From NCBI RefSeq assembly GCF_001584165.1, contig NZ_CP013233.1, positions 4,348,620 through 4,412,619 of the forward strand: a stretch of DNA of 64,000 nt. Direction: 5' to 3'. The DNA is from Collimonas arenae. Lineage in GTDB: Bacteria > Pseudomonadota > Gammaproteobacteria > Burkholderiales > Burkholderiaceae_D. Positions within the stretch are counted from its first letter, which is position 1; every line of letters starts with the position of its first letter. This document shows positions 9,873-19,218 of the stretch, in pieces. Below the pieces are notes generated by a model. It saw nothing but the letters and a program-made list of their open reading frames with translations. It was not told where the DNA came from and ran no database searches. A program made the position numbers and the translations under genes.

Positions 9873-10142
9873 TTATTCGCCTTCGCCAAACTTGTCCTGA
9901 ATCAGCTGGTGCAAGGCGTCGAAACAGGCCTTCTCATCCTCGCCCTCAGCTTCCAGCAGGATCGTGCTGCCCTTGCCTGCTGCCAGCATCATCACACCCA
10001 TGATCGATTTGGCGTTGACGCGGCGTTTGTTGCGCGTCATCCACACTTCGCTTTTGAACTTGGTTGCCAGTTGTGTAAATTTGGCCGAAGCACGAGCGTG
10101 CAGGCCGAGCTTATTAATAATTTCGATTTCTTGTTGAATCAT
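9873..10142 (-). CDS. ptsH: Phosphocarrier protein HPr
   Basis: An 89-residue HPr with the phosphorylated histidine in LGLHARASAKFTQLA near residue 16. A serine in the NAKSIMGVMMLAA segment near residue 46 is where HPr kinase acts in those beta-proteobacteria that have HprK. HPr relays phosphate from EI to the EIIA protein encoded 67 bp upstream. The gene is separated from ptsI by 191 bp, so a second promoter there is possible. Confidence 0.95.
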   Translation of the reverse strand: MIQQEIEIINKLGLHARASAKFTQLATKFKSEVWMTRNKRRVNAKSIMGVMMLAAGKGSTILLEAEGEDEKACFDALHQLIQDKFGEGE

Positions 10143-10209
10143 TTTGTCTTTTAGTTAATGTTGTTTTATCGAAATACAACGTTGAATGATCATGCGTTGC
10201 CAGCCGCTC

Positions 10210-10614
10210 CTAGTGCGACACCCGGACCCGATTATCGACCCGAACCGCCCCGCCCTGACCGCCAGCCAGCGCCATTTCCGTGACCACGTCGAGCGTATCG
10301 TTACGATAGGTCAGTGCCCGCAACAGCATCGGCAGACTGATCCCGGCAATGACCTGGGTCTGGTTGCCGCTGCAAAACGGTAGCGTGCAATTGGACGGCG
10401 TGCCGCCCATGACGTCGGTAATCACCAGTACGCCCGAGCCGTCGTCCAGGCGTGCAGCGGCCTGCTTGGCCAGTTGTTGCACTTCAGCGGGATTCTGGTC
10501 AGCGATCACGTCGATCGCTTCGAGCCGCTCCGGGGTCTGGCGAAACACATGAGAGGCAGCTGCGATAAATGCCTGGCCCAGTGGGGCGTGAGTTAATAGA
10601 AGAATGCCAATCAT
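10210..10614 (-). CDS. PTS EIIA component, mannose family
   Basis: This 134-residue single-domain EIIA belongs to the mannose/fructose family (ManX N-domain type). The phosphorylated histidine is H9 in LLLTHAPLGQAF. The second signature VLVITDVMGGTPSN lies near residue 70. It accepts phosphate from HPr. No EIIB, EIIC or EIID genes are nearby, so a regulatory role is more likely than sugar transport. It heads the EIIA-ptsH-ptsI cluster. A hairpin and a tandem repeat lie just upstream. Confidence 0.92.
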   Translation of the reverse strand: MIGILLLTHAPLGQAFIAAASHVFRQTPERLEAIDVIADQNPAEVQQLAKQAAARLDDGSGVLVITDVMGGTPSNCTLPFCSGNQTQVIAGISLPMLLRALTYRNDTLDVVTEMALAGGQGGAVRVDNRVRVSH

Positions 10615-10626
10615 AGTTTCAATCTC

Positions 10627-10645
10627 AAATCCGCTTGGCGGATTT
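10627..10645. repeat. Inverted repeat in the leader of the EIIA gene
   Basis: AAATCCGC, loop TTG, GCGGATTT: eight perfect pairs ending 12 bases before the EIIA start. There is no T-run after it on the minus strand, so a leader structure or operator is more likely than a terminator. Confidence 0.45.
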
Positions 10646-10657
10646 ATCCGGGTTTAC

Positions 10658-10722
10658 AACGGTTTTACAGCAACTGCATCGTGACTGGCCAACGGTTTTA
10701 CAGCAACTGCATCGTGACTGGC
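10658..10722. repeat. Tandem duplication of a 32-bp unit between gshB and the PTS cluster
   Basis: The unit beginning AACGGTTTTACAGCAACTGC occurs at 10658-10689 and again at 10691-10722 without a mismatch, separated by a single C. It is a perfect tandem repeat in the spacer downstream of gshB and upstream of the EIIA gene. No function is evident. Confidence 0.9.
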
Positions 10723-10776
10723 ATCGTTGAAAGCGCAGTCCTCTATAACGAAAAACAAACTTTCCTGTTTTTCCTG

Positions 10777-11718
10777 TTATTTCAGCGCTGCTTCCAGCGC
10801 ATCGATGAACATCGCGGCGACATCGAAACCGCTTTGCTGCTTGATTTCCTGGAAACAGGTCGGGCTGGTGACATTCACTTCCGTCAGATAGTCACCGATC
10901 ACATCTAATCCTACCAGTAACAAGCCGCGCTGTGCCAACACCGGGCCAAGCGCCTCACCGATTTCGCGGTCGCGCGCAGTCAGGGGTTGCGCTACGCCAA
11001 TTCCGCCCGCCGCCAGGTTGCCGCGCACTTCGCTGCCTTGCGGAATCCGTGCCAGCGAGTAAGGCACCACCTTGCCGCCGATCACCAGCACGCGCTTGTC
11101 GCCGGCGACGATCTCCGGGATGAAGCGCTGGATCATGATGGTGCGCTTGCCATTATCAGTCAGGGTTTCGATGATCGAGCCGAGATTCAGGCCATCCTGG
11201 CGCACTCGGAATATCCCGGTGCCGCCCATGCCGTCGAGCGGCTTCAGGATCACGTCCTGGTGTTCCGCATGGAAGGCACGTAGACGCGTGGCGTCGCGCG
11301 TCACCAGCGTTGGCGACGTGAATTTGGAGAATTGCGCGATCGCCAGCTTTTCATTGTGGTCGCGGATCGCCTGCGGCTTGTTGAACACGCGTGCGCCTTG
11401 CGCTTCAGCCAGTTCCAGCAGGTAGGTAGTGTAGATGTACTCCATGTCGAAAGGCGGATCCTTGCGTAGCAGGATCGCGTCGAATTCCGACAGAAACATC
11501 GAAGTCGCCGGACTGGCCCGATACCAGTCCTTGTCGTCCCCGGTCAACGTGACGCGCGCCACGTTGGCAGTGACGATCCCGCTTTCCAGCGCCATGTCTT
11601 TTTGCTCGAAGGCATAGATCGTATGGCCGCGTTTGACGGCTTCAACCATCATTGCGTAGGTCGAATCTTTATACGTCTTGAAGGTGTCGAGCGGATCGGC
11701 GAGGAAAGCGATTTTCAT
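10777..11718 (-). CDS. gshB: Glutathione synthetase
   Basis: A 313-residue ATP-grasp enzyme that adds glycine to gamma-glutamylcysteine. It begins MKIAFLADPLDTFKTYKDST, the usual GshB start, and has the ATP-grasp signature DVILKPLDGMGGTGIFRV near residue 155 and NVTSPTCFQE near the C-terminus. Length is normal. It follows gshA with a 30-bp gap on the same strand, so the two genes form a glutathione operon. Confidence 0.95.
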   Translation of the reverse strand: MKIAFLADPLDTFKTYKDSTYAMMVEAVKRGHTIYAFEQKDMALESGIVTANVARVTLTGDDKDWYRASPATSMFLSEFDAILLRKDPPFDMEYIYTTYLLELAEAQGARVFNKPQAIRDHNEKLAIAQFSKFTSPTLVTRDATRLRAFHAEHQDVILKPLDGMGGTGIFRVRQDGLNLGSIIETLTDNGKRTIMIQRFIPEIVAGDKRVLVIGGKVVPYSLARIPQGSEVRGNLAAGGIGVAQPLTARDREIGEALGPVLAQRGLLLVGLDVIGDYLTEVNVTSPTCFQEIKQQSGFDVAAMFIDALEAALK

Positions 11719-11748
11719 TTTTTTGGGTCCATATGAGTGAATGGCTGT

Positions 11749-13047
11749 TTAGTATTCTTCCGGGTTCGGATCAGTCTTCTCCATCTCCAGAGACGCTGCC
11801 AGCAAACCGAGACGCGCCACTACACCATACATATAGAAGCGGTTCGGTGCAGTGGTGCCTGGCTTGGCCAGCATATCCGGCAACGCATGCTGCTGGGCGA
11901 AGGCGAGCGGCACAAAATGGGCGCCGGGGGCGTTCAGGTTTTCGTTGATGCCGCGTTCCGCATGGACCCGATAGAAACCGCCGACCACGTAGCGGTCGAT
12001 CATATAGACCACCGGTTCCGCAACCGCATCGTTGATGTGCTCGAAGGTGTGCACGCCTTCCTGGATGATCAGGTCATGGATTTCGCCATCAACCTTGCCT
12101 TGTGACAGCTTCTCGCGCTGCTTGCGGCTGAGTTCCTTGATCTGGCCGACTTCGGTCACGCTCATCACGCCCATGCCTTCGGTGCCGGCATCAGCCTTGA
12201 CGATGACGAACGGTTTCTCGGTGATGCCGTATTCTTTGTATTTCTTGCGAATCTTCGCCAGCAGCGAGCTGACGCTGGCAGCCAATTTGTCTTCGCCGTC
12301 GCTGGCCTGGAAATCGACCTGGTCAACCTTGGCGAAGAACGGATTCAGCATCCACGGATCGACATCGACCAGCTTGGCGAATTTTTTCACTACATCGTCG
12401 TAGGCGGAGAAATGGTTGCTCTTGCGACGCACGGTCCAACCGGCGTGCAGCGGCGGCAGCAGGTTTTGCTCGTTGAGGTCTTCCAGGATGCCCGGCGTGC
12501 CGGAAGACAGATCGTTATTCAACAGGATGGTGCACGGATCGAAATTCTTCAGCCCCAGACGACGGCCGTTGGCGGAACGCTCCAGCGGCTCAAGCGTGAT
12601 CGTGCTGCCGTCCGGCAGTTCGATGGTCTTGGCTTCCTTCAAATCCGGCGACAACGAACCGAGTCGCACGTGCAGGCCGGTCTGGCGGAAAATCTGCATC
12701 AGCCGCGCGACATTCTGCAGATAGAAGGTATTGCGCGTGTTCTGTTCCGGCAGCAGCAACAGGTTCTTGGCGTCCGGACAATACTTTTCAATGGCCGCCA
12801 TCGCAGCCTGCACGGCCAGCGGCAACATCTCTGGCGACAGGTTGTTGAAACCGCCCGGAAACAGGTTGGTATCGACCGGCGCCAACTTGAAACCCGAATT
12901 GCGCAGATCCACCGAGCAATAGAACGGCGGCGTGTGCTCTTGCCACTCCATCCTGAACCAGCGCTCGATGGCCGGGGTGGCTGCGAGAATTTTCTTTTCT
13001 AGATCGAGCAACGGGCCATTCAGGGCCGTGACAAGGTGGGGAACCAT
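11749..13047 (-). CDS. gshA: Glutamate-cysteine ligase, proteobacterial short type
   Basis: This 432-residue enzyme makes gamma-glutamylcysteine, the first step of glutathione synthesis. It belongs to the GshA family common in beta-proteobacteria, which is distinct from the 518-residue E. coli type. It starts MVPHLVTALNGPLLDLEKKIL and contains FVIVKADAGTEGMGVMSV near residue 282 as the nucleotide-binding part. It leads gshA-gshB. The 302 bp upstream, between it and the acetyltransferase stop codon, contain the terminator at 13275-13297. Confidence 0.93.
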   Translation of the reverse strand: MVPHLVTALNGPLLDLEKKILAATPAIERWFRMEWQEHTPPFYCSVDLRNSGFKLAPVDTNLFPGGFNNLSPEMLPLAVQAAMAAIEKYCPDAKNLLLLPEQNTRNTFYLQNVARLMQIFRQTGLHVRLGSLSPDLKEAKTIELPDGSTITLEPLERSANGRRLGLKNFDPCTILLNNDLSSGTPGILEDLNEQNLLPPLHAGWTVRRKSNHFSAYDDVVKKFAKLVDVDPWMLNPFFAKVDQVDFQASDGEDKLAASVSSLLAKIRKKYKEYGITEKPFVIVKADAGTEGMGVMSVTEVGQIKELSRKQREKLSQGKVDGEIHDLIIQEGVHTFEHINDAVAEPVVYMIDRYVVGGFYRVHAERGINENLNAPGAHFVPLAFAQQHALPDMLAKPGTTAPNRFYMYGVVARLGLLAASLEMEKTDPNPEEY

Positions 13048-13271
13048 AAAAACTTTCTTTTGGGAACTAAATGGCGTCTTTTATTGCAACTTCCTGGGCA
13101 ACCGCCCATTGCAAATGGCGTATTCCACGACAAACAGGAGACGCCGATTCTAACGGGAATTGCACAATTTCGCCGGTCACCCGGCGCGCTGTTGCGAAAA
13201 TGGTGCGAAGACTCGGTGCACCTGGGCCAACTTTAAATCGGGTCGTTTATGTTTTTTTAAAGTGCCGGGAA

Positions 13272-13297
13272 AGCAAAAAAGCGCCACCCGGCGCTTT
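13272..13297 (-). terminator. Intrinsic terminator downstream of the GNAT gene
   Basis: On the minus strand AAGCGCC, loop GGGT, GGCGCTT is followed by TTTTGC (a run of six T in all). It sits about 50 bases after the stop of the acetyltransferase gene and before gshA, so it separates the two units. Confidence 0.8.
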
Positions 13298-13349
13298 CCT
13301 GATTGTGTCATATTGCCATCAAATCCGATAGCAGGCGATTGCGCTGCGC

Positions 13350-13901
13350 TCAGGCAATTTTCTTGTACATGAAACTGGTATCGCTCAGTTTGCCCGAGGT
13401 CGAACGCGCATAGTCGGGAATAACGCCTGCCAATTCGTAGCCGAGCGAGCGATACAGGGATTCCGCCGCATCGCCGGTGCGCGTATCGAGCGTCAGCAGC
13501 AAACGGCCGTCGGCACGGGCAACGGTCTCGGCCTGCTGCATCAAACTGCGCGCCACGCCTTTGCGACGGACATCGGGATGTACCAGCAACTTGGAAATTT
13601 CTGCACGGTGGCCACCGTTGGCTGGGGTTGCTAGCACGACCTGCACCGTGCCGACTACCTGTCCGGCAAAGCGCGCAACCAGCAGACGCCTGCCGCCACT
13701 CACCAGCGAGCCATTCACGCCGTACCAGAATGAGAACGCGTCCTCGGCGTCCGGCGTACCCAGAAAGCCGACACTGGCCCCCTGCTTCACGCAAGCCATC
13801 AGGATGTCGGCGAGCGGGCCGATCACCTGATCGAACTGACTGGCCCTGACGTCTTCCACGGTGCATGTCGTCAGCCGTTGCGGCGTGATGCTCGGATCCA
13901 C
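13350..13901 (-). CDS. GNAT family N-acetyltransferase
   Basis: The open frame is longer, but a GTG at 13901 preceded by GGAGG at good spacing is the better start and gives 183 residues (VDPSITPQRLTTCTVEDV). GNAT motif A is visible as KLLVHPDVRRKGVARSLMQQ near residue 113, then a C-terminal segment with AAESLYRSLGYE. The substrate cannot be told. It stands alone between the amtB terminator and its own terminator. A different-frame open stretch over the same bases is treated as a shadow. Confidence 0.85.
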   Translation of the reverse strand: MDPSITPQRLTTCTVEDVRASQFDQVIGPLADILMACVKQGASVGFLGTPDAEDAFSFWYGVNGSLVSGGRRLLVARFAGQVVGTVQVVLATPANGGHRAEISKLLVHPDVRRKGVARSLMQQAETVARADGRLLLTLDTRTGDAAESLYRSLGYELAGVIPDYARSTSGKLSDTSFMYKKIA

Positions 13902-13939
13902 TGTACAACCTCCGGTAACGAATACCTCAAACAGTAAAC

Positions 13940-13976
13940 AAAAAATCCCAGGCCTGGACTGCCGACCCGGGATTAC
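13940..13976 (-). terminator. Intrinsic terminator of the nitrogen operon
   Basis: On the minus strand AATCCC with flanking GG pairs to CC-TGGGATT across an imperfect stem, and TTTTTTG follows. It lies about 65 bases after the amtB stop and closes the TorF-glnK-amtB unit. Confidence 0.75.
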
Positions 13977-14039
13977 AGTGCACTTCAACCAAGCCGCCGG
14001 ACTGCCACTGCTGGGCGGCCCGGCGCAATCAAACCAGGC

Positions 14040-15605
14040 TTAGTCGTGATAAGCAGATTCGCCATGGCTGGAGATATCCAGGCCTTCGCGCTCTTCCTCT
14101 TCCGTCACACGCAAGCCCATGACAATATCGACCAGCTTGAACGCGATCAGCGAGACCACGCCGGACCAGATCAAGGTCGTCATCACGCCTTCGAACTGAA
14201 TCAACAGCTGGCCGCTGATCGAGTAGTCTGGCGCTACCGCATTGGCGACATAGTCATAGATACCTGTGCCACCGAGACTAGGCGCAGCGAACACGCCAGT
14301 CAGCAATGCCCCCATGATGCCGCCCACGCCATGCACGCCGAACACGTCCAGCGCATCGTCCGCGCCCAGCAATTTCTTCAGACCGGTGACGCCCCACAGG
14401 CAGACGAAGCCAGCCAGCAGACCCATGATCAAGGCGCCCATCGGGCCGACAAATCCGGCCGCTGGAGTAATCGCCACCAGGCCGGCGACGGCGCCGGAAG
14501 CGCCACCCAGCATCGATGGCTTGCCTTTACCGATCCACTCGCCCGCACTCCAGCTCAGGACCGCAGCGGAAGTCGCCAACAGGGTATTGATGAAGGCCAG
14601 GGCAGCGCTGCCGTTTGCTTCCAGCGCGGAGCCGGCGTTGAAGCCGAACCAGCCGAACCACAGCAACGAAGCACCAACCATGGTCAAGGTCAGGCTATGC
14701 GGCTTGAATGCTTCCTTGCCGAAACCGACGCGCTTGCCGATGACATACGAACCAACCAGGCCAGCGATAGCAGCATTGATATGCACCACGGTGCCGCCGG
14801 CGAAGTCCAGCGCACCTTTTTGGAACAGCCAGCCGCCGGTTGCTGTCAGCTTCTCGGCAGCAGCAGCGTCGGTGAAGCCGTCCGGACCAGGCCAGAACCA
14901 GACCATATGGGCGATCGGCAGGTAGGCGAATGTGAACCACAGCACAGTGAACACCAGGATCGCCGAAAACTTGGCGCGCTCGGCGAAGGCGCCGATGATC
15001 AGTGCACAGGTAATGGCGGCAAACGCGCCCTGGAACACCAGGTAGCCGAACTCAGGCACGACCACGCCCTTGCTGAAGGTGGCGGCGACGGAATCCGGCG
15101 TCATGCCATGCAAGAACAAACGGCTGAAGCCACCAAAGAATGCATTACCTTCAGTGAACGCGATACTGTAGCCATAGATGCACCACAGCACGATGATCAG
15201 CGAGAAGATGGTGAAACATTGCATCAACACTGACAGCATGTTCTTGCTACGGACCAGACCACCGTAGAACAGGCCCAGGCCTGGCAGGGTCATCAGGATC
15301 ACCAATGCGGTACACACCAGCAGCCAGGCGGTGTCGCCCTTGTTCGGCACTGGCGCAGCTGGGGCCGCCGCAGCAGGTGCTGCCGCGGTTGCTGTAGCAG
15401 GCGCCGGTGCTGCTGCAGCAGCAGCCGGAGCAGGTGCAATGGAGGCCGCCGGCGTTGCAGCGGATGCATCGGCGCTGGTCGACGCCACGCTGGCGCTGGC
15501 CGCCGCGGATGCTTCATCCGCGGCCGACGCCGGCGCCATGGCGGTAGCTGCGAGCATCAGCGTGCAGGACGCCAAAACCGTAGCAAACATTCTTTTGATG
15601 TTCAT
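14040..15605 (-). CDS. amtB: Ammonium transporter AmtB with a long Ala/Pro-rich leader
   Basis: This 521-residue Amt family channel conducts NH3/NH4+ across the inner membrane and is gated by the P-II protein encoded just upstream. A signal peptide (about residues 1-29) is followed by a low-complexity Ala/Pro/Thr/Ser stretch to about residue 90. The 11-helix Amt core then begins at GDTAWLLVCTALVILM and includes GLGLFYGGLVRSKN and GVHGVGGIMGALLTG. The Ala-rich spacer makes it longer than E. coli AmtB (428 residues). Long leaders of this kind occur in beta-proteobacterial AmtB. The gene sits 12 bp after glnK. Confidence 0.95.
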   Translation of the reverse strand: MNIKRMFATVLASCTLMLAATAMAPASAADEASAAASASVASTSADASAATPAASIAPAPAAAAAAPAPATATAAAPAAAAPAAPVPNKGDTAWLLVCTALVILMTLPGLGLFYGGLVRSKNMLSVLMQCFTIFSLIIVLWCIYGYSIAFTEGNAFFGGFSRLFLHGMTPDSVAATFSKGVVVPEFGYLVFQGAFAAITCALIIGAFAERAKFSAILVFTVLWFTFAYLPIAHMVWFWPGPDGFTDAAAAEKLTATGGWLFQKGALDFAGGTVVHINAAIAGLVGSYVIGKRVGFGKEAFKPHSLTLTMVGASLLWFGWFGFNAGSALEANGSAALAFINTLLATSAAVLSWSAGEWIGKGKPSMLGGASGAVAGLVAITPAAGFVGPMGALIMGLLAGFVCLWGVTGLKKLLGADDALDVFGVHGVGGIMGALLTGVFAAPSLGGTGIYDYVANAVAPDYSISGQLLIQFEGVMTTLIWSGVVSLIAFKLVDIVMGLRVTEEEEREGLDISSHGESAYHD

Positions 15606-15617
15606 ATTTTTATCCCC

Positions 15618-15977
<360 letters not shown>

Positions 15978-16025
15978 TCAAAATTTCTACGTTGCTCTAT
16001 GTTGTTTCAAGCATTGCGCAATGCG

Positions 16026-16799
16026 TTAGAAGGTTTTTGCCAGCGAGAACACAACGCCATTGCGGCCCAGGTTCTTGCCACTTGGACTGACGTAAGCGCC
16101 ATCCTTGGCGTTGGTGCCGACAAATGCCAGCCCCAAGGTCACGCCGCCGATCTGGTCGAAAGTCTTGGTGACACCGGCTTTCCAGTCAGTGTAGCTGGCG
16201 AAGCTGAAATTCTCGACAGTCTGGTGACCGATATGCAGGCCCAACGTAACGCCCGCACCGACATCAAAGTTGGCGCCGGCATCGTAGTAAGCGCTGTTCT
16301 TGCTATCGACAGTGCCGAACAGGGTGGTCATCGCATGCGAGTATTTGAAGTAAGCGGGGCCGTAGCCGAGCTGGCCGTACAGTTCGAAGGTATTGGCGTT
16401 GCGGCCAATCAGGCTGTAGTTATTGGTCGGATAGTAGTAATACAGGCCGCCGATGTCGTAAGTGAAACCGCCCGGCAGATCGCCACGCTTGCCGGCGTAG
16501 ATATCCCATTCAACCGGACCCTTGCCGCCGGTGCCGGTGTTGGCGCTGTCGACCGCATCCTTGATCCACTTGATGTTGGATAGCCAGGTGCCTGCGTAGA
16601 GGCCGGTCGGGTTGTTGGTGTAATCGGCGCCGCCCTGCAAGGCAGGATCGAAACGCGTTTGCGAAATACCGCGGAAGCGGTAATCGTTAACCACGCCGAT
16701 GTTGTAACTGACTTCATTATCGGGTTTGGCATCTTCCGCATGCGCAAACCCGGTGGCGAAACTTGCTGCTATTGCTGCGGCTAAAATCAGCTTTTTCAT
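16026..16799 (-). CDS. TorF family putative outer-membrane porin
   Basis: This 257-residue protein has a Sec signal peptide (residues 1-21, ending GFAHA) and the beta-barrel pattern of the TorF family. It has SYNIGVVNDYRFRGISQTRFDP after the leader, alternating aromatic strands, and a C-terminal phenylalanine (FSLAKTF) that fits outer-membrane sorting. Such porins often precede glnK-amtB in beta-proteobacteria, and a role in uptake under nitrogen limitation is inferred from that. It is the first gene of the sigma-54 operon. Confidence 0.88.
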   Translation of the reverse strand: MKKLILAAAIAASFATGFAHAEDAKPDNEVSYNIGVVNDYRFRGISQTRFDPALQGGADYTNNPTGLYAGTWLSNIKWIKDAVDSANTGTGGKGPVEWDIYAGKRGDLPGGFTYDIGGLYYYYPTNNYSLIGRNANTFELYGQLGYGPAYFKYSHAMTTLFGTVDSKNSAYYDAGANFDVGAGVTLGLHIGHQTVENFSFASYTDWKAGVTKTFDQIGGVTLGLAFVGTNAKDGAYVSPSGKNLGRNGVVFSLAKTF

Positions 16800-16861
16800 G
16801 GAAGTCCCTGTTGGTATGTTGAATGAAAAACCGATAAATCGTTACTCTCCCAACTTTCCAT

Positions 16862-16877
16862 AGCAGAACCCATGCCA
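16862..16877 (-). promoter_or_regulatory. Sigma-54 promoter of the TorF-glnK-amtB operon
   Basis: The minus strand reads TGGCATGGGTTCTGCT, which matches the consensus TGGCACG-N4-TTGCW at all but two positions. The GG and GC doublets are exactly 10 bp apart. It would start transcription about 50 bases before the TorF ATG. Confidence 0.82.
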
Positions 16878-16993
16878 ACCGCCGCCCCTCCGCCCTTTTC
16901 CCATGCCGCCGCCCGCTTGCGGGGCATTTGCCGGCGGCCCTTTCTGATTGTTAATCACCGAAGCTTTTCAAACGGAAATAATGTCGACAGATC

Positions 16994-17038
16994 GCACCAT
17001 AATGAAGCGTTTTTATATTGTCCGCCTTGTTATGGTGC
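16994..17038. promoter_or_regulatory. NtrC-like inverted repeat upstream of the sigma-54 promoter
   Basis: GCACCATAA at 16994-17002 and TTATGGTGC at 17030-17038 form perfect 9-bp arms, and each arm carries a GCACCA/TGGTGC NtrC half site. They lie about 120-160 bp upstream of the promoter, the normal enhancer distance. The 27-bp spacer is wider than in a classical NtrC site, so two weak sites or another factor are possible. Confidence 0.5.
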
Positions 17039-17086
17039 AATTGTCACTGATCCGCGCTACATGACAGACTGTAGCGGACTACATGA

Positions 17087-18573
17087 CTAATTCCAGGCTT
17101 GCTGCAGGGCCAGCAGAGCGCGCTGGATCGCGATCTCGTCCACCCCCGCAAACCCAAGCGCCAGACCAGCCCGGTGCTGCGGGCTGACAACTTGCCCAGG
17201 CAGGCAGAAGCGACTGACAGGATTGATTTCGACGCCCGCTGCCAGTGCCTTCGCCACCAGTTCCGCCTCTTGACTGAAACTGTCCAGGGACAGGCTGAGA
17301 TGGAGGCCGGCAGCAACCTTCGGCAACGGTAATTGCGCGCCGAACAACGGCGTCCAGCCAGTCATCAGGGCATCCCGACGCGCACGACTGGCGCGGCGCA
17401 TACGCCTGATGTGGCGCTGGAAATGTCCGGCGGCGATAAATTCCGCCATCACCGCCTGATCGGCGGCGGGCGGATGACGGTCTGCCATGGCGCGCAAGGC
17501 GCTTAGCCCCGGTACCAGCTTCGGCGGCAGCACCAGATAGCCCAGCCGCAAGCCGGGGAAGGCGATCTTGGAAAAGGTACCGACATACAGCACGCGCGCG
17601 CTCTGATCGAGCGCAGCCAGCGGCGCCAGTGGCGTGCCGTCATAGCGGTACTCGCCGTCGTAGTCATCTTCGACGATCCAGGCATCGTGGCGCTCGGCCC
17701 AAGCCAGCAGCTCAAGCCGGCGCTGCAGCGACAGCGTGACGCCGATTGGATACTGGTGCGAGGGCGTCACATAAGCCATGCGGCAGTTGGCGTGTTGCGC
17801 CAGCTGCGTGGTGTCCATCCCGTCCTGGTCGAGCGGAATTCCCACCAGTTGCGCACCGGCCAGTGTCAACGCTGCCGCCGCCGACGGGTAGCAGGGATTT
17901 TCGACCGCGACCCGATCGCCCGCATCGAGCAGCAGTTGTGCGCACAAGGCAATCCCGTGCTGCGCACCGGCGGTAATCATGATTTGCGACGGATCGCAGA
18001 TCAGGCCGCGCGCCTGCCGCAGATAGACGGCAATCAGTTCGCGCAGGCGAGAGTTGCCGGCGGCTTCGCCATAACCCATCTGCGCCAGCGGCGCGCGACG
18101 CCAGAAATTGCCTTGCAAGCGCCCCAGATTTCATTTGGAAACAAGTCGTAGGCCGGAATCCCCAGGCGAAAGGCCCGTGCCGGGCCATCGAAGCGGCGAC
18201 GACCGCCAAAACCACTCAAGCGCCGCTGCATGGCCGATAGTTGGGTAGCAGTCGCGCCCGTCGCTGCCTGATCCGCACCCGGCGCCGTTGCGGCTGCCAG
18301 GCCATCGGCATAAGTGCCATCACCGACCCGGCTGCTGATATAGCCTTCGGCATATAGCTGTTCATAGGCGCGCACGACGGTGTTGCGTGAAACCCGCAAG
18401 GCCAGCGCCAGCTCACGCGAGGTAGGCAGCTTGATCCGATGCGTGTCGGGCGTCGCCAGGATACGCTGCCGCAGCGCCAGATACAGCTGCTTGGCAAGGC
18501 CCTTACGACCGTCCAGCGCGATGCCGGCGGGGTCCAGGTGCATCGACAGGGAGGAGGGTTTGGGTTGCGGCAT
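17087..18573 (-). pseudogene. MocR/PdxR-type GntR-aminotransferase regulator, frameshifted
   Basis: The N-terminal part (from ATG 18573, MPQPKPSSLSMHLDP) has a GntR winged helix with KLPTSRELALALRVSRNTVVRAYEQL. The C-terminal part is an aminotransferase-like domain with MITAGAQHGI, the PLP lysine region YVGTFSKIAFPGLRLGYLV, and DDYDGEYRYDG. The two halves lie in different frames. At 18122-18125 there are four C (G on the coding strand) where five are needed to read NEIWGRLQGNFWRRAPLAQMG. The next codons of the upstream frame run to an early stop. It may be a real mutation or a sequencing error in a homopolymer. The divergent acetyltransferase gene is the likely target. Confidence 0.88.
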
Positions 18574-18722
18574 CGCTAGCGCAGGAACAATGGCTTTGTA
18601 TCGCACATGATTGGACCTATAAATACAATCATTATTGGATCTTTGATGATACCAACTTATGGCGCTACGATAAACGCTGTTTCGCATCGATAAACAAGCA
18701 ATGACAACCACAGGAGCGTATT

Positions 18723-19193
18723 TTGGCCACAGATTCAGCAATCCGCCCGGCGGCCACTATCAAGCCGCTGACCGAACAAGACTATGACATCTGGTATCCG
18801 CAATGGCAGGGTTACCAGGATTTTTACCAGGTTGATATCCCGCTCGCCACCAGGAAGATAACTTGGCAGCGGCTGCTCGATCCCAAGGAACCGATGTTCG
18901 GCGCGCTGGCGATGGTTGGCGAACAAGCGGTCGGCATGGTGCACTGGATCTTCCATCGTTCCTGCTGGACGGTGGAATATTCCTGCTATCTGCAAGACTT
19001 GTATGTCGATGCCGGACAACGCGGCTTGGGCCTCGGACGCCTGCTGATCGAGCACGTGTGCGCACAGGCCAAGGCCGCCGGCAGCACACGCGTGCACTGG
19101 CTGACGCATGAAACCAACAGCACCGCGATGCAGCTCTACGACCGCATCGCGCAACGGCCGGGATTCGTGCAATATCGCAAACAGCTCGACTAG
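18723..19193 (+). CDS. GNAT family N-acetyltransferase
   Basis: A 156-residue protein starting at TTG, supported by AGGAG six bases upstream. Motif A is DLYVDAGQRGLGLGRLLIEHV near residue 100, and the C-terminus has NSTAMQLYDRIAQRPGFVQYRK. It is transcribed divergently from the MocR-type gene across a 150-bp spacer. That spacer holds two similar ATTGGA(C/T)CT direct repeats near 18610-18645 that could be the regulator's sites. The substrate is unknown; MocR-linked acetyltransferases are common. Confidence 0.86.
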   Translation: MATDSAIRPAATIKPLTEQDYDIWYPQWQGYQDFYQVDIPLATRKITWQRLLDPKEPMFGALAMVGEQAVGMVHWIFHRSCWTVEYSCYLQDLYVDAGQRGLGLGRLLIEHVCAQAKAAGSTRVHWLTHETNSTAMQLYDRIAQRPGFVQYRKQLD

Positions 19194-19218
19194 TTCGTCA
19201 ACGCCATCCAACCAGACC

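Noticed and set aside
13177..13908. A 243-codon minus-strand frame overlapping the acetyltransferase
   Set aside because: It is in a different frame from the GNAT motifs, runs through the terminator and has no domain.
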